A DNA stretch of 64,000 nucleotides from an uncultured Litoreibacter sp. (GCF_947501785.1 NZ_CANMXB010000001.1:434001-498000), one strand, 5' to 3'; positions 9,652-19,288 are shown, counted from the first letter of the stretch. The notes: generated from the sequence alone by a model not told the origin. A program made the numbers and translations.

Positions 9652-12315
9652 ATGGTGACCTTCAACATCCTGGTGGCCGTTGCTCTGGTCTACGTTGCTG
9701 CCCTGTTTGCGATTGCCTTTTATGCGGATCGCAGCGCCGAGCGGGGTGGGACCAAATGGCTGCGCTCTCCGCTGACCTACACCCTGTCGCTGAGCGTCTA
9801 CTGCACGGCATGGACGTTTTATGGTGCGGTTGGCAACGCGGCGCGCTCAGGGTTGGAGTACCTCACCATCTACCTGGGCCCCACGCTGGTCTTTCTTGGC
9901 TTCTGGGTTCTGCTGCGCAAATTGGTGCGCATTGGCCGCGCTGAACGGATCACCTCAATTGCGGACCTTATCTCGTCGCGCTACGGCAAATCCGGTGCGC
10001 TTGCGGTGTTGGTGACATGCCTCGCGGTCACCGGAACGACCCCCTATATCGCACTTCAGCTGCAATCCGTGACGCTCAGCTTTGCGGCCTTCGTACCGGA
10101 AGGCGGCAGCACCGACCTGAACGCAACGGCGCTTTGGGTCGCCGCAGGGCTGGCAATTTTCACCATCCTTTTCGGCACCAGAAATCTGGATGCGAACGAG
10201 CGCCATCATGGCGTGGTCACCGCCATTGCGGTCGAGGCAATTGTAAAGCTGATTGCCTTGCTTGCCGTGGGTATCTTCGTGGTCTGGGGCGTCTCCGGCG
10301 GGCTGTCTGACACGTTGCAAATCATCGAGGCCAGCCCCGTCGCCGAATGGCGCCCCGACGCGGGGCGTTGGATCGGCATGACCTTCCTGTCCGCGGCCGC
10401 CATCATCTGCCTGCCGCGCATGTTTCAGGTCATGGTCGTCGAGAACGAGGATGAGCGCCACCTGACCATCGCCAGCTGGGCCTTCCCGCTCTACCTCATG
10501 GCGATGAGCCTGTTCGTCCTGCCCATCGCCGTCGTGGGCCTTGCGGTGCTGCCGGACGGCGCGAACCCCGACCTTTTCGTGCTAACCCTGCCACTGGCGC
10601 TGGATCAGGAATTGCTTGCCATGTTGGCGTTTTTGGGCGGGTTTTCCTCGGCGACCTCGATGGTGATCGTGGCGGCGATTGCGCTTAGCACGATGGTGTC
10701 AAACCACATCGTGCTGCCAATCTGGCTGTCCCTGCAAGGGCCCAAAGCCAGCATTTCGGGCGATGTGCGCGACGTCATGATCTTGTCGCGCCGCATCTCC
10801 ATCGGGGCGGTTCTGGCGTTGGGCTACGCGTATTTCAGAATTACCGGCGGCACGGCGGCGCTGTCGTCCATCGGGTTGGTCAGTTTCGCGGGTGTGGCCC
10901 AGATTGTGCCGGCGTTGCTGGGAGCGATATATTGGCGCGGTGCCACCCGGCGTGGGGCGCTGGGCGGGTTGGTCGTGGGTTTTGTCGTATGGGGCTACAC
11001 GTTGTTTGTGCCGGCGATCGGCTTGTTGCCTGATACCATCATGCAAGACGGGCTGTTTGGGCTCGACTGGTTGCGTCCGCAGGCGCTGTTCGGGTTGGCG
11101 GGGCTTGATCCGCTGGTGCATTCCATATTCTGGTCAATCGCGTTGAACTCGGTGGTGTTTCTGGCGCTGTCTTTGATCACCTTCCCCAGTCCCATTGAGC
11201 GGCTGCAAGGGTCGGCCTTTGTCAACGTTTTCAACCGCGGCGAAAGTGGCGCTGGGTATCTGGGCGGCGTTGCGGAAAGCGAAGATCTGCTGGTCATGGC
11301 GCAGCGGTTGCTGGGCCCGCGTGAAGCGCAAACCCTGTTCCAGAAAAGCGCCGAGTTGCAGGGCAAAACTGGCTATCTTCCTGACCCGACCCCTGAGTTT
11401 GTTTCCACGCTCGAACGCGAGCTGGCAGGTTCGGTGGGCGCGGCAACCGCTCATGCGATGGTCCGCCAGATTGACGGAAACGCGGCGGTGTCGGTTCAGG
11501 ACCTTTTGGCCGTGGCCGACGAATCTGCGCAGATGCTGGAATATTCCAGTCAGCTGGAGGACAAATCCCGCGAGCTCGAACAAACCGCGCGTCAGCTACG
11601 AGACGCCAATGAAAAGCTGACTGCATTGTCCGTCCAGAAAGACGCATTTCTCAGTCAGGTCAGCCATGAGCTGCGCACCCCGATGACCTCGATCCGTTCC
11701 TTCTCGGAGTTCCTGATGGAAGAGGGGATGAAATCCGCGGATAGGGTGCGCTATTCCAAGATTATTCATGACGAGAGCATTCGCCTGACGCGGTTGTTGG
11801 ACGACCTTCTGGACCTCAGCTTTCTGGAAAGCGGGCAGGTGGTTTTGAATGATCAGCTGGCGTCGTTGCAAGACATACTGGACCGCGCGCTGTCCTCGGC
11901 TGGGGCCGTAAAAGACGGGATGGCGGTCAAACGCACGCAGGCCGACGAACAGGTTACGCTGCGGACCGACACGGACAGGCTCAGTCAGGTGTTTATCAAT
12001 CTTATCTCCAATGCGCAGAAATACTGTGATGCGGCGTCTCCAAGCCTGACCATATCGGTCTCGCAGAAGCCGGATCAGGTCGAGATTGATTTCGTCGACA
12101 ACGGCACCGGCATCCCCCGCGACCAGCAATCGATTATTTTTGAGAAATTTGCGCGACTTAGCGACCATTCCTCAGCCGGCAGCGCCGGCCTGGGATTGGC
12201 CATTTGCCGAGAGGTCATGTCTAGGTTGGGCGGTACGATAACCTATCTGCCGGGGCAAGGCGGCGCTGCATTCCGCGTCAGCCTCCCAATTGAGCGGCTC
12301 GCGGCGGCGGCATAA
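9652..12315 (+). CDS. Sodium:solute symporter fused to histidine kinase (CrbS-like)
   Basis: An 887-residue sensor. Residues 1 to about 510 are an SLC5/SSS-type membrane domain with about 13 segments (for example VYCTAWTFYGAVGN and ADLISSRYGKSG near the start). A soluble linker (about 530-630, STAC-like position) and a coiled coil lead to a HisKA domain with His672 in QVSHELRTPM, then HATPase boxes N (INLISNAQKYC), G1 (VDNGTGIP) and G2 (GSAGLGLAI). CrbS of Vibrio and Pseudomonas has this architecture with an extra PAS domain, and with CrbR it controls acs. This copy has no visible PAS domain. Start ATG 9652 follows GAGGAGG. It probably senses or transports acetate (inference from family and nearby acs). 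Confidence 0.88.
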   Translation: MVTFNILVAVALVYVAALFAIAFYADRSAERGGTKWLRSPLTYTLSLSVYCTAWTFYGAVGNAARSGLEYLTIYLGPTLVFLGFWVLLRKLVRIGRAERITSIADLISSRYGKSGALAVLVTCLAVTGTTPYIALQLQSVTLSFAAFVPEGGSTDLNATALWVAAGLAIFTILFGTRNLDANERHHGVVTAIAVEAIVKLIALLAVGIFVVWGVSGGLSDTLQIIEASPVAEWRPDAGRWIGMTFLSAAAIICLPRMFQVMVVENEDERHLTIASWAFPLYLMAMSLFVLPIAVVGLAVLPDGANPDLFVLTLPLALDQELLAMLAFLGGFSSATSMVIVAAIALSTMVSNHIVLPIWLSLQGPKASISGDVRDVMILSRRISIGAVLALGYAYFRITGGTAALSSIGLVSFAGVAQIVPALLGAIYWRGATRRGALGGLVVGFVVWGYTLFVPAIGLLPDTIMQDGLFGLDWLRPQALFGLAGLDPLVHSIFWSIALNSVVFLALSLITFPSPIERLQGSAFVNVFNRGESGAGYLGGVAESEDLLVMAQRLLGPREAQTLFQKSAELQGKTGYLPDPTPEFVSTLERELAGSVGAATAHAMVRQIDGNAAVSVQDLLAVADESAQMLEYSSQLEDKSRELEQTARQLRDANEKLTALSVQKDAFLSQVSHELRTPMTSIRSFSEFLMEEGMKSADRVRYSKIIHDESIRLTRLLDDLLDLSFLESGQVVLNDQLASLQDILDRALSSAGAVKDGMAVKRTQADEQVTLRTDTDRLSQVFINLISNAQKYCDAASPSLTISVSQKPDQVEIDFVDNGTGIPRDQQSIIFEKFARLSDHSSAGSAGLGLAICREVMSRLGGTITYLPGQGGAAFRVSLPIERLAAAA

Positions 12316-12378
12316 CCAATTGTAAACCAATCTGGGCGATGTTGGCCGGGACCAAAGCGACAGAAAACACCCAGAATT

Positions 12379-13380
12379 TTGAGCAGCACCGGCGACATCC
12401 TCCGCAAGAAAATGCGACCACGCGCGGGCGTGGTGGGGCCATGCTTGGCTTGGTGGCAAGGGGATGTTGACCGCGTTGTGCGAAAAGCCTGCAAACAGCA
12501 GTTTGACCTCGATGTGAAACTGTCCGGCCTAGTGGGCAGGCAGGCGCATGCCCCTGCGGCGCTAGATGAAATGCCCAAAATTGCGTTGCCTTTTCTTCTC
12601 CGAAAGGCGGGTGGTGAGGCCGCTCTTTTTGTGTTGGACGGTACCTTGATTGATGGTCTGATCGAACAGCAAATCCTGGGGAAAGTCATGCCCATGGAAC
12701 GCATTGACCGTCCGGTCACAAAGATTGATGCGGGGTTGAGCGAAGGGTTCGTCGTGGCCGCAATCGCCGCGATCTGCGCGGAGGCGCATGGTCAGCTGGC
12801 CGGTTTGTCGGTCGCAGGTCCCGAACAGGATCGCGCCGCGCTACGTTTGGCCTTGGGGGAAGGGGCCTACGATATCCTAAGCGCCGAAATGGACATGGGG
12901 CCGGGCGTAAAGACAGGCCGGTTCGAGATATGGGTGCCAGCCGCGGCGGTTGAAACCAAGCCGAAGGCCAAAGGGGAGCGGAATGCCGATATGGTCGCCA
13001 TGCTGCAGGATTGCGAGGTCGAACTGACCGCCTATCTGCACGGATGCGCGCCCACGGGCAAGGAGTTGATGTCGCTGGATGTCGGCAGCGTTTTGTCATT
13101 GCCGAAGGCCGCGCTAACCGATGTTGAGCTCACCGATTGCAGCGGGCAGGTCTTTGGCAAAGGCCGGCTTGGTCAGCTTGACGGCGCGCGCGCGGTGCGG
13201 CTGACCTCGTTAAGCCACGCGCCCGCCTCTTTGCCCCCTGCGCCGCAGCCGGCGTCAATTGCGTTGGTGGAAACCGCCGCACTGGCCGCCACGGACCAAG
13301 GCCGTGTTGCGCCCGAAAAGACTGATGCCGCGCCAACAGAGCGTGCAGCCGCAATCGTTGACGAAAGCGCGGCAAGCTGA
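12379..13380 (+). CDS. Orphan FliM/FliN C-terminal (SpoA) domain protein
   Basis: A protein of about 333 residues. Residues about 210-275 (VELTAYLHGCAPTGKELMSL ... GKGRLGQLDGARAVRL) match the SpoA fold shared by flagellar motor switch proteins FliM and FliN and type III secretion C-ring proteins. The N-terminal 200 residues resemble the middle domain of FliM only weakly, and the last 50 residues are Ala/Pro-rich and probably disordered. No flagellar gene is nearby. The start is uncertain: TTG at 12379 keeps an N-terminus (ILRKKM) that looks conserved, while ATG at 12412 is the next choice; neither has a strong ribosome site. Confidence 0.6.
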   Translation: MSSTGDILRKKMRPRAGVVGPCLAWWQGDVDRVVRKACKQQFDLDVKLSGLVGRQAHAPAALDEMPKIALPFLLRKAGGEAALFVLDGTLIDGLIEQQILGKVMPMERIDRPVTKIDAGLSEGFVVAAIAAICAEAHGQLAGLSVAGPEQDRAALRLALGEGAYDILSAEMDMGPGVKTGRFEIWVPAAAVETKPKAKGERNADMVAMLQDCEVELTAYLHGCAPTGKELMSLDVGSVLSLPKAALTDVELTDCSGQVFGKGRLGQLDGARAVRLTSLSHAPASLPPAPQPASIALVETAALAATDQGRVAPEKTDAAPTERAAAIVDESAAS

Positions 13381-13429
13381 CCCCAAGCCTGGCGATTGGC
13401 GGGGATCGGGCCAATTCAAAGGGGCGGAC

Positions 13430-13457
13430 AAAAAAAGGCGCCCCGAAGGAGCGCCTC
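13430..13457 (-). terminator. Intrinsic terminator of glnA
   Basis: Read on the minus strand: AGGCGCTCC, loop TTC, GGGGCGCCT, then seven T. The stem is nine base pairs with one wobble. It lies 23 bases after the glnA stop. Confidence 0.85.
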
Positions 13458-13479
13458 TTTCCGAAATTTTTTGGACCGC

Positions 13480-14886
13480 TTAGCAGCTGTAATACATTTT
13501 GTATTCCATTGGGTGCGGCGTGTGCTCGTAGGCGTAAACCTCTTCCCACTTCAGATCCATGTAGCCTTCCAGCTGCGACTTGGTGAACACGTCACCCGCT
13601 GTCAGGAACTCGTGGTCAGCTTCCAAGGCTTCCAGAGCTTCGCGCAATGAGCCACAGACCGTTGGGATCTCTGCCAGCTCTTCTGGCGGCAGGTCGTACA
13701 GGTCCTTGTCGGAGGATGGGCCCGGGTCGATCTTGTTCTTGATACCGTCAAGGCCAGCCATCAGCAGGGCTGCGAAGCACAGGTACGGGTTGGCAGCTGG
13801 ATCGGGGAAGCGGGCTTCCACGCGCTTGGCCTTGGGGTTCTCGGCCCATGGGATACGGACACACCCAGACCGGTTACGTGCCGAGTAAGCACGCAAGACC
13901 GGAGCTTCAAAGCCCGGGATCAGGCGTTTGTAGCTGTTGGTCGATGGGTTGGTGATCGCGTTCAACGCTTTGGCGTGCTTCAGGATGCCGCCGATGAAAT
14001 ACAGCGCTTCCTGAGACAGGTCGGCGTATTTGTCGCCAGCAAACAAAGGCTTGCCGTCTTTGAAGATCGACATGTTCACGTGCATGCCGGTGCCGTTGTC
14101 ACCTGCGATGGGCTTCGGCATAAAGGTCGCCGATTTGCCGTAGGCGTGCGCCACGTTGTGGATCACGTATTTGTATTTCTGCAGCTCGTCCGCCTGATGG
14201 GTCAGTGAGCCGAAGATCAGGCCCAGCTCGTGCTGGCAAGACGCCACTTCGTGGTGGTGCTTGTCGACCCTCATGCCGATGTTTTTCATCGTAGACAGCA
14301 TTTCAGAGCGCAGGTCTTGCGCCGCGTCCGTTGGGTTCACAGGGAAGTAGCCGCCCTTGATGCCGGGACGGTGGCCCATGTTGCCCATTTCGTATTCGGC
14401 GTCGGTGTTCCAGGACGCGTCTTGTGCGTCGACCTCGTAGGACACTTTGTTCATCTCGACCGAGAAGCGCACGTCGTCAAACAGGAAGAATTCAGCCTCA
14501 GGGCCGAAGTAAGACACATCGCCAATACCTGTGGATTTCAGGTAGGCTTCGGCGCGTTCCGCAGTGCCGCGTGGGTCGCGGTCGTAGCTTTCGCCAGTGT
14601 CAGGCTCGACCACGGTGCAGTGCACGCAGAGCGTTTTTTCGGCGTAGAACGGGTCCACATAAGCCGAGGACGGATCCGGCATCAGTTTCATGTCGGACTG
14701 GTCGATGGATTTCCAACCCGCGATGGACGAGCCGTCAAACATGAAGCCCTCTTCCAGGAAGTCTTCGTCGACCTGGTCGGCCATGACTGTTACGTGCTGC
14801 AGCTTGCCGCGTGGGTCTGTAAAGCGGATGTCCACGTACTCGACGCTTTCGTCCTTCATGGTCTTAAGCATATCCTTGGCGCTCAT
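13480..14886 (-). CDS. glnA: Glutamine synthetase type I
   Basis: Makes glutamine from glutamate, ammonia and ATP in the cytoplasm. The 468-residue length is standard for GSI-beta. Landmarks are [11 protein letters not shown] at the N-terminus, [10 protein letters not shown], the metal/ammonia site [19 protein letters not shown], the ATP-site stretch NRSGCVRIP, and the adenylylation tyrosine in DLYDLPPEE near the C-terminus. The presence of that tyrosine predicts GlnE-type covalent control. It follows glnB by 35 bases on the same strand, the usual glnBA order of alphaproteobacteria. Confidence 0.97.
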   Translation of the reverse strand: MSAKDMLKTMKDESVEYVDIRFTDPRGKLQHVTVMADQVDEDFLEEGFMFDGSSIAGWKSIDQSDMKLMPDPSSAYVDPFYAEKTLCVHCTVVEPDTGESYDRDPRGTAERAEAYLKSTGIGDVSYFGPEAEFFLFDDVRFSVEMNKVSYEVDAQDASWNTDAEYEMGNMGHRPGIKGGYFPVNPTDAAQDLRSEMLSTMKNIGMRVDKHHHEVASCQHELGLIFGSLTHQADELQKYKYVIHNVAHAYGKSATFMPKPIAGDNGTGMHVNMSIFKDGKPLFAGDKYADLSQEALYFIGGILKHAKALNAITNPSTNSYKRLIPGFEAPVLRAYSARNRSGCVRIPWAENPKAKRVEARFPDPAANPYLCFAALLMAGLDGIKNKIDPGPSSDKDLYDLPPEELAEIPTVCGSLREALEALEADHEFLTAGDVFTKSQLEGYMDLKWEEVYAYEHTPHPMEYKMYYSC

Positions 14887-14921
14887 GTGACCTGATCCTC
14901 TCTGTTAACTGATGGGTTGGA

Positions 14922-15382
<461 letters not shown>

Positions 15383-15420
15383 TGTAGCCTGCAAATGCAT
15401 CTAAATGGAATCGCGAGCCA

Positions 15421-16101
15421 ATGACAGAGCCGATGACAATCTCCTCCGCCGAAATGCGGGCCTTGGAACAGGCCGCAATCGACAGCGGCAAAGTCACGGG
15501 GCTGGAGCTGATGGAGCGTGCCGGCCAAGGCGTGGTGGATGCGATTTTTGAGGAATGGCCGGAGTTAGGAACAGTCACGAAATATGCCACGGTCCTTTGC
15601 GGCCCCGGCAATAATGGTGGCGACGGCTTTGTCATCGCTAGACGGTTGGCTGAACGGGGCTGGGCCGTAGAAATGCCCTATCTTGGCGACCCGATGCGAT
15701 ATTCGCCAGATGCGGCGAAGATGTTTTCTTTGGTGCCAAACACGGTATTAGCAGTCCAAGTAACGGCCGATGAAGCACCGGCCATTGGCTCTGCTATTTT
15801 CGAAACAGAGACAGTTCTGGTCATTGACGCTGTTTTTGGGATCGGTCTGTCCCGCGCATTAGATCGCGACTATGCTGGGCTGCTTTGTTCCGATCTTGCA
15901 ATGTATTACATGGCAGATCTTGGCGTGAAATGTGTTGCTGTCGATATCCCATCGGGGCTGTCATCTGACCACGGGCAACCTTTAGGAAACGCCTTCAGGG
16001 CCCATTTGACAGTTACGTTTCATAGCTTGAAGCCCGGTCACGTTCTACGGTTTGGACCGGAATATTGTGGCAAAACCGTAGTCAAGGATATCGGCCTGTG
16101 A
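15421..16101 (+). CDS. nnrE: NAD(P)H-hydrate epimerase (YjeF N-terminal domain), separate protein
   Basis: Interconverts R and S forms of damaged, hydrated NAD(P)H. The 226 residues correspond to the YjeF_N Rossmann domain: SSAEMRALEQAAIDSG and LMERAG at the start, the phosphate loop CGPGNNGGDGFVIARRL near residue 60, DAVFGIGLSR near 140, and VDIPSGLSSDHG near 178. In most bacteria this domain is fused to the dehydratase domain in one protein of about 500 residues. Here it stops at 16101 with the dehydratase starting in another frame at 16098, giving a GTGA overlap. This may be a real split or a single-base frameshift. Confidence 0.85.
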   Translation: MTEPMTISSAEMRALEQAAIDSGKVTGLELMERAGQGVVDAIFEEWPELGTVTKYATVLCGPGNNGGDGFVIARRLAERGWAVEMPYLGDPMRYSPDAAKMFSLVPNTVLAVQVTADEAPAIGSAIFETETVLVIDAVFGIGLSRALDRDYAGLLCSDLAMYYMADLGVKCVAVDIPSGLSSDHGQPLGNAFRAHLTVTFHSLKPGHVLRFGPEYCGKTVVKDIGL

Positions 16102-16934
16102 CCAGCCTCGTACTCTCCGCCACACAAATTGACGCGCTCCGGAAGCATCCGCACCAGCACAAGTACGATCACGGGCACCTGTTGGTCCTGTCTGGCCCGC
16201 GCCATCAGACCGGCGCGGCACGGCTCGCCGCCATATCCGCGCTTAGAGCAGGCGCGGGGCTGGTGACCATGGGCGCAACCGAACGCACTTTGCCGGAACT
16301 GGCGGCGCATTGCACCGAAGTGATGCTGGCGCAGATAGAGACCGGGGCTGCGCTCTCTGCCATGCTGGATGCGGACCAGCGCGTCAACGCGCTGTGCATC
16401 GGGCCGGGGCTGCGGGTGGATCGCCATGGTGGTGATCTGGTGATGCACGCGCTGCAAAGCAAAAGGCCCTGTGTGCTGGATGCGGATGCATTGACGCTCA
16501 TCGCTCAGAATGATGCTCTACGATCCGACGTCCACGACACATGTGTACTCACTCCGCATATGGGCGAGTTCAAGCGGCTTTTCCCCGACATCAACATCGA
16601 CGACAAAGCCAAGGCGGCTCAAACGGCTGCGGACCAAATCGGCAGCGTGATCCTGCTCAAAGGGTCGCAAACCGTCATAGCAATGCCCGGCGGCAAACCC
16701 GCCACATTAGACAGCTCCAAAATGAAAAACGCCCCCTGGCTGGCGACAGCGGGGGCGGGGGATGTGTTGGCGGGTATCATTGCGGGCTTGTTGGCTCGGG
16801 GGATAGAACCGGTGGAGGCGGCGCAAATTGGCGCCGTGCTGCATCTTCACGCAGCAGGCGCCAAAGGGCCGGGGCTGGTAGCAGGTGATCTGCCGTACCT
16901 GCTACCAAAGGCCTTGCAAGACTTGGGCGTTTAG
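16098..16934 (+). CDS. nnrD: ADP/ATP-dependent NAD(P)H-hydrate dehydratase (YjeF C-terminal domain), separate protein
   Basis: Dehydrates S-NAD(P)HX back to NAD(P)H using ADP or ATP. The 278 residues hold the ribokinase-like YjeF_C fold: HKYDHGHLLVLSGP near residue 20, AARLAAISALRAGAGLVT, CIGPGLR, VLDADALTL, LTPHMGEFKRL, LLKGSQTVI, and the nucleotide/catalytic ATAGAGDVLAGIIAGL near 215. The GTG at 16098 overlaps the epimerase stop; there is no separate ribosome site, so coupling is expected. It ends convergent with the Hint gene, sharing the four bases TTAG. Combined with the epimerase it makes 504 residues, the size of a normal fused Nnr. Confidence 0.85.
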   Translation: MTSLVLSATQIDALRKHPHQHKYDHGHLLVLSGPRHQTGAARLAAISALRAGAGLVTMGATERTLPELAAHCTEVMLAQIETGAALSAMLDADQRVNALCIGPGLRVDRHGGDLVMHALQSKRPCVLDADALTLIAQNDALRSDVHDTCVLTPHMGEFKRLFPDINIDDKAKAAQTAADQIGSVILLKGSQTVIAMPGGKPATLDSSKMKNAPWLATAGAGDVLAGIIAGLLARGIEPVEAAQIGAVLHLHAAGAKGPGLVAGDLPYLLPKALQDLGV

Positions 16935-17443
16935 GCCGCGTCTGCAAAATCCAAGGTGTCGACCGAGGCAACGGTCAGTTTGGACACGATCTCGACTCCA
17001 TCGGCGTAGAACACTTCCTCGCCGTCGAAGCGCAGCTCGTAGACGGAATGGTCCGACACGGCGTCTTCTTCCGAGATGTATTTGCCATCGACCATGCGGG
17101 CAATCGGGATGATCACCGCGTCGCGGCCAAACAGAACCTCAGCGCGCCAGTCGCGGACCATGACTTCCTGATCAGGGGCAACTTTCATTTCTGACGTTGG
17201 GCGGGAATAGCCCAAAGTGCCTCTGCCAACTGTGATGGCGCGGAATGTGTGAGTGGTGACGGACAGTTCGCGCAAAACGCGCAGGCCGTTGCGGGTGATG
17301 ATGCGCTCGCCGGCTTCCAGCTCGGCGATTGGCTTGTAGCCTGACATCGTCAGAACGTTGCAGTTGCCAAGAAGGCCGGTGATTTTTGCAGCGTTGTTCA
17401 TTTCGTTTCCCCCACCGTGAGTTTTGAGCGTGTTGGCAGACAT
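16931..17443 (-). CDS. Hint-domain protein of Rhodobacterales type
   Basis: A 170-residue protein with a Hint (hedgehog/intein-like) domain from about residue 30: NCNVLTMSGYKPIAELEAGE, then RIITRNGLRVLRE, and the closing strand YELRFDGEEVFYADGVEI. In canonical Hint_2 proteins a block like LSPNHRVLV supplies the histidine; here it reads VAPDQEVMV, so the histidine is replaced by Gln. The CTPGT block at the start is also degenerate (GNCNVL). Self-cleavage is therefore doubtful. ATG 17443 with GGAGAG just upstream is preferred to the upstream in-frame start at 17500. Function unknown. Confidence 0.65.
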   Translation of the reverse strand: MSANTLKTHGGGNEMNNAAKITGLLGNCNVLTMSGYKPIAELEAGERIITRNGLRVLRELSVTTHTFRAITVGRGTLGYSRPTSEMKVAPDQEVMVRDWRAEVLFGRDAVIIPIARMVDGKYISEEDAVSDHSVYELRFDGEEVFYADGVEIVSKLTVASVDTLDFADAA

Positions 17444-17651
17444 CGTCTCTCTCCGGTTTAATATTTCGATAAGGATTGATCGCCGCCAATTGGGGCACAA
17501 AAGGGGCGGACCTGTGCCCCAATGCGGGCGATGTCAGGATCATTTCGGGGCCAAACCGGGCAAAATCAGGCGATAGGGCGGGAATACCTTACCATCTGGG
17601 GCGATTTTTGCCTCGCATCCCCGCATGACCTTTGCTAATGACACGCCAACT

Positions 17652-17675
17652 CAGCCGCAGGTTCGCTTGCGGCTG
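17652..17675 (+). other. Stem-loop just upstream of the tRNA
   Basis: CAGCCGCA, 8-base loop, TGCGGCTG, an 8-base perfect stem ending 12 bases before the tRNA and followed by TGAAAGTTTTT. It could be a leader or processing element of the tRNA-tig transcript. Confidence 0.35.
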
Positions 17676-17686
17676 TGAAAGTTTTT

Positions 17687-17771
17687 GCGGGTGTGGCGGA
17701 ATTGGTAGACGCACCAGATTTAGGTTCTGGCGCCGCAAGGCGTGGGGGTTCAAGTCCCTTCACCCGCACCA
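17687..17771 (+). tRNA. tRNA-Leu(UAG)
   Basis: An 85-base class II tRNA. The acceptor arms GCGGGTG and CACCCGC pair, followed by A and an encoded CCA. The D-arm contains GGTAG; the anticodon stem CCAGA/TCTGG frames the loop TTTAGGT with anticodon TAG. A long variable arm and GGTTCAAGTCC (T-arm) follow. It lies 26 bases before the trigger-factor ATG and may share its transcript. Confidence 0.97.
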
Positions 17772-17797
17772 TGACTATATATAAGGACGGACATGAC

Positions 17798-19135
17798 ATG
17801 ACGGTCACTGAGACCCTGAACGAAGGCCTCAAGCGCGGCTATACCATCGACATCCCAGCCGCAGATCTGGATGCCAAGGTGAATGAAAAGCTGCTTGAAG
17901 CGCAGCCCGACGTTGAAATGAAGGGCTTCCGCAAAGGCAAAGTCCCGATGGCGCTGCTGAAAAAGCAGTTTGGCGACCGTGTGATGGGCGAAGCCCTGCA
18001 GGAAACAATCGACGGTGCCATGTCCAAGCATTTCGAAGAATCCGGCGACCGCCCCGCGATGCAGCCTGAGATGAAGATGGAAGGCGAAGACTGGAAGCCA
18101 GGCGACGACGTCAAAGTGAACGTGTCCTACGAGACTTTGCCTGAGATTCCCGACGTGGACATGAAGAAGATCAAGCTGGAACGCATGGTCGTCAAAGCCG
18201 ACAAGAAAGACGTCGACGAAGCGCTGTCCAACCTGGCCGAATCCGCGCAAAACTTCGAAGACCGCAAAAAGGGCTCAAAGTCGAAAGACGGCGACCAGGT
18301 GGTCATTGATTTCCTTGGCAAAGTTGACGGCGAGGCCTTTGACGGTGGTGCTGCGGAAGACTACCCGCTGGTGCTTGGGTCCAACTCCTTTATCCCCGGT
18401 TTCGAAGAGCAGCTGGTTGGCGCCAAAGCCGGCGATGATGTAGAAGTTAAGGTCGACTTCCCCGCTGAATACCAAGCCGAGCATCTGGCGGGCAAAGCTG
18501 CCGTGTTCGAATGCAAGATCAAAGCGGTCAAAGAACCAAAAGCCGCCAAGCTGGATGACGAGCTGGCCAAGCAGTTCGGCGCCGAGGATCTGAAAGCGCT
18601 GACCGCACAGGTCGAAGAGCGCCTAGAGGCCGAATACACAGGTGCATCGCGCGCTGTGATGAAGCGTAAATTGCTTGATGAGCTGGATAAGTTGGTAAAA
18701 TTTGAATTGCCTCCGTCGCTTGTTGATGCGGAAGCCGGTCAAATTGCGCACCAGCTGTGGCATGAAGAAAACCCTGAAGTGGAAGGCCACGACCACCCAG
18801 AGATCGAAACCACTGACGAGCATAAAACGCTTGCTGAGCGCCGCGTGCGTTTGGGCCTGTTGCTGGCCGAGCTTGGTCAGAAAAACGAGATCGAAGTGAC
18901 CGACGCCGAGATGACCCAAGCGATCATGAACCAAGCGCGTCAATACCGTGGGCAAGAGCGTGAATTCTTTGAATTCGTTCAAAAAAATCAGCAAATGCAG
19001 CAACAAATGCGCGCGCCGATTTTTGAAGACAAAGTCGTCGACTTCGTGTTCGAGCTTGCTGAAGTGAAAGACAAAACCGTTAAGAAAGCGGACCTTGAAA
19101 AAGCTGTTGAAGCACTGGACGACGACGCGGCATAA
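17798..19135 (+). CDS. tig: Trigger factor (ribosome-bound chaperone and prolyl isomerase)
   Basis: A 445-residue chaperone that binds near the ribosome exit tunnel. The N-terminal ribosome-binding signature is [18 protein letters not shown] near residue 45. The FKBP-type isomerase domain runs over about 155-240 ([37 protein letters not shown]). The C-terminal chaperone arms are helical and charged. The frame is open upstream through the tRNA, so the start is set at ATG 17798, which has AAGGACGG eight bases before it. Acidic C-terminus [10 protein letters not shown] strong terminator follows. Confidence 0.95.
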   Translation: MTVTETLNEGLKRGYTIDIPAADLDAKVNEKLLEAQPDVEMKGFRKGKVPMALLKKQFGDRVMGEALQETIDGAMSKHFEESGDRPAMQPEMKMEGEDWKPGDDVKVNVSYETLPEIPDVDMKKIKLERMVVKADKKDVDEALSNLAESAQNFEDRKKGSKSKDGDQVVIDFLGKVDGEAFDGGAAEDYPLVLGSNSFIPGFEEQLVGAKAGDDVEVKVDFPAEYQAEHLAGKAAVFECKIKAVKEPKAAKLDDELAKQFGAEDLKALTAQVEERLEAEYTGASRAVMKRKLLDELDKLVKFELPPSLVDAEAGQIAHQLWHEENPEVEGHDHPEIETTDEHKTLAERRVRLGLLLAELGQKNEIEVTDAEMTQAIMNQARQYRGQEREFFEFVQKNQQMQQQMRAPIFEDKVVDFVFELAEVKDKTVKKADLEKAVEALDDDAA

Positions 19136-19162
19136 GCGCGCTTTCAACTGCAATTACGATCT

Positions 19163-19191
19163 AGGCCGGTCCCAGCGGATCGGCCTTTTTT
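19163..19191 (+). terminator. Intrinsic terminator of tig
   Basis: AGGCCGGTCC, loop CAGC, GGATCGGCCT, then five more T. Ten base pairs with one G-T wobble. Confidence 0.9.
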
Positions 19192-19270
19192 GTTGCCTCA
19201 TGCGCGCGATGCGTCACTGAATGAGCATGACCTTGCTGAAATTCTGCCCCAATTCCTGGTCAACATGCCT

Positions 19271-19288
19271 TTAACGAGAACACGTTAA
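19271..19288. promoter_or_regulatory. Inverted repeat before the 19.3-kb membrane protein
   Basis: TTAACG, six bases, CGTTAA. It ends 10 bases before the ATG at 19299, overlapping where a ribosome site would be, so it could act on DNA or RNA level. No known regulator is assigned. Confidence 0.3.

Noticed and set aside
12379-13380. Reading the orphan SpoA protein as a true flagellar FliM
   Set aside because: No other flagellar gene is near and the first 200 residues lack clear FliM motifs, so only the C-terminal domain is named.
17675-17797. Long in-frame extension of trigger factor reading through the tRNA
   Set aside because: The stretch is the tRNA-Leu gene; the family start and ribosome site are at 17798.
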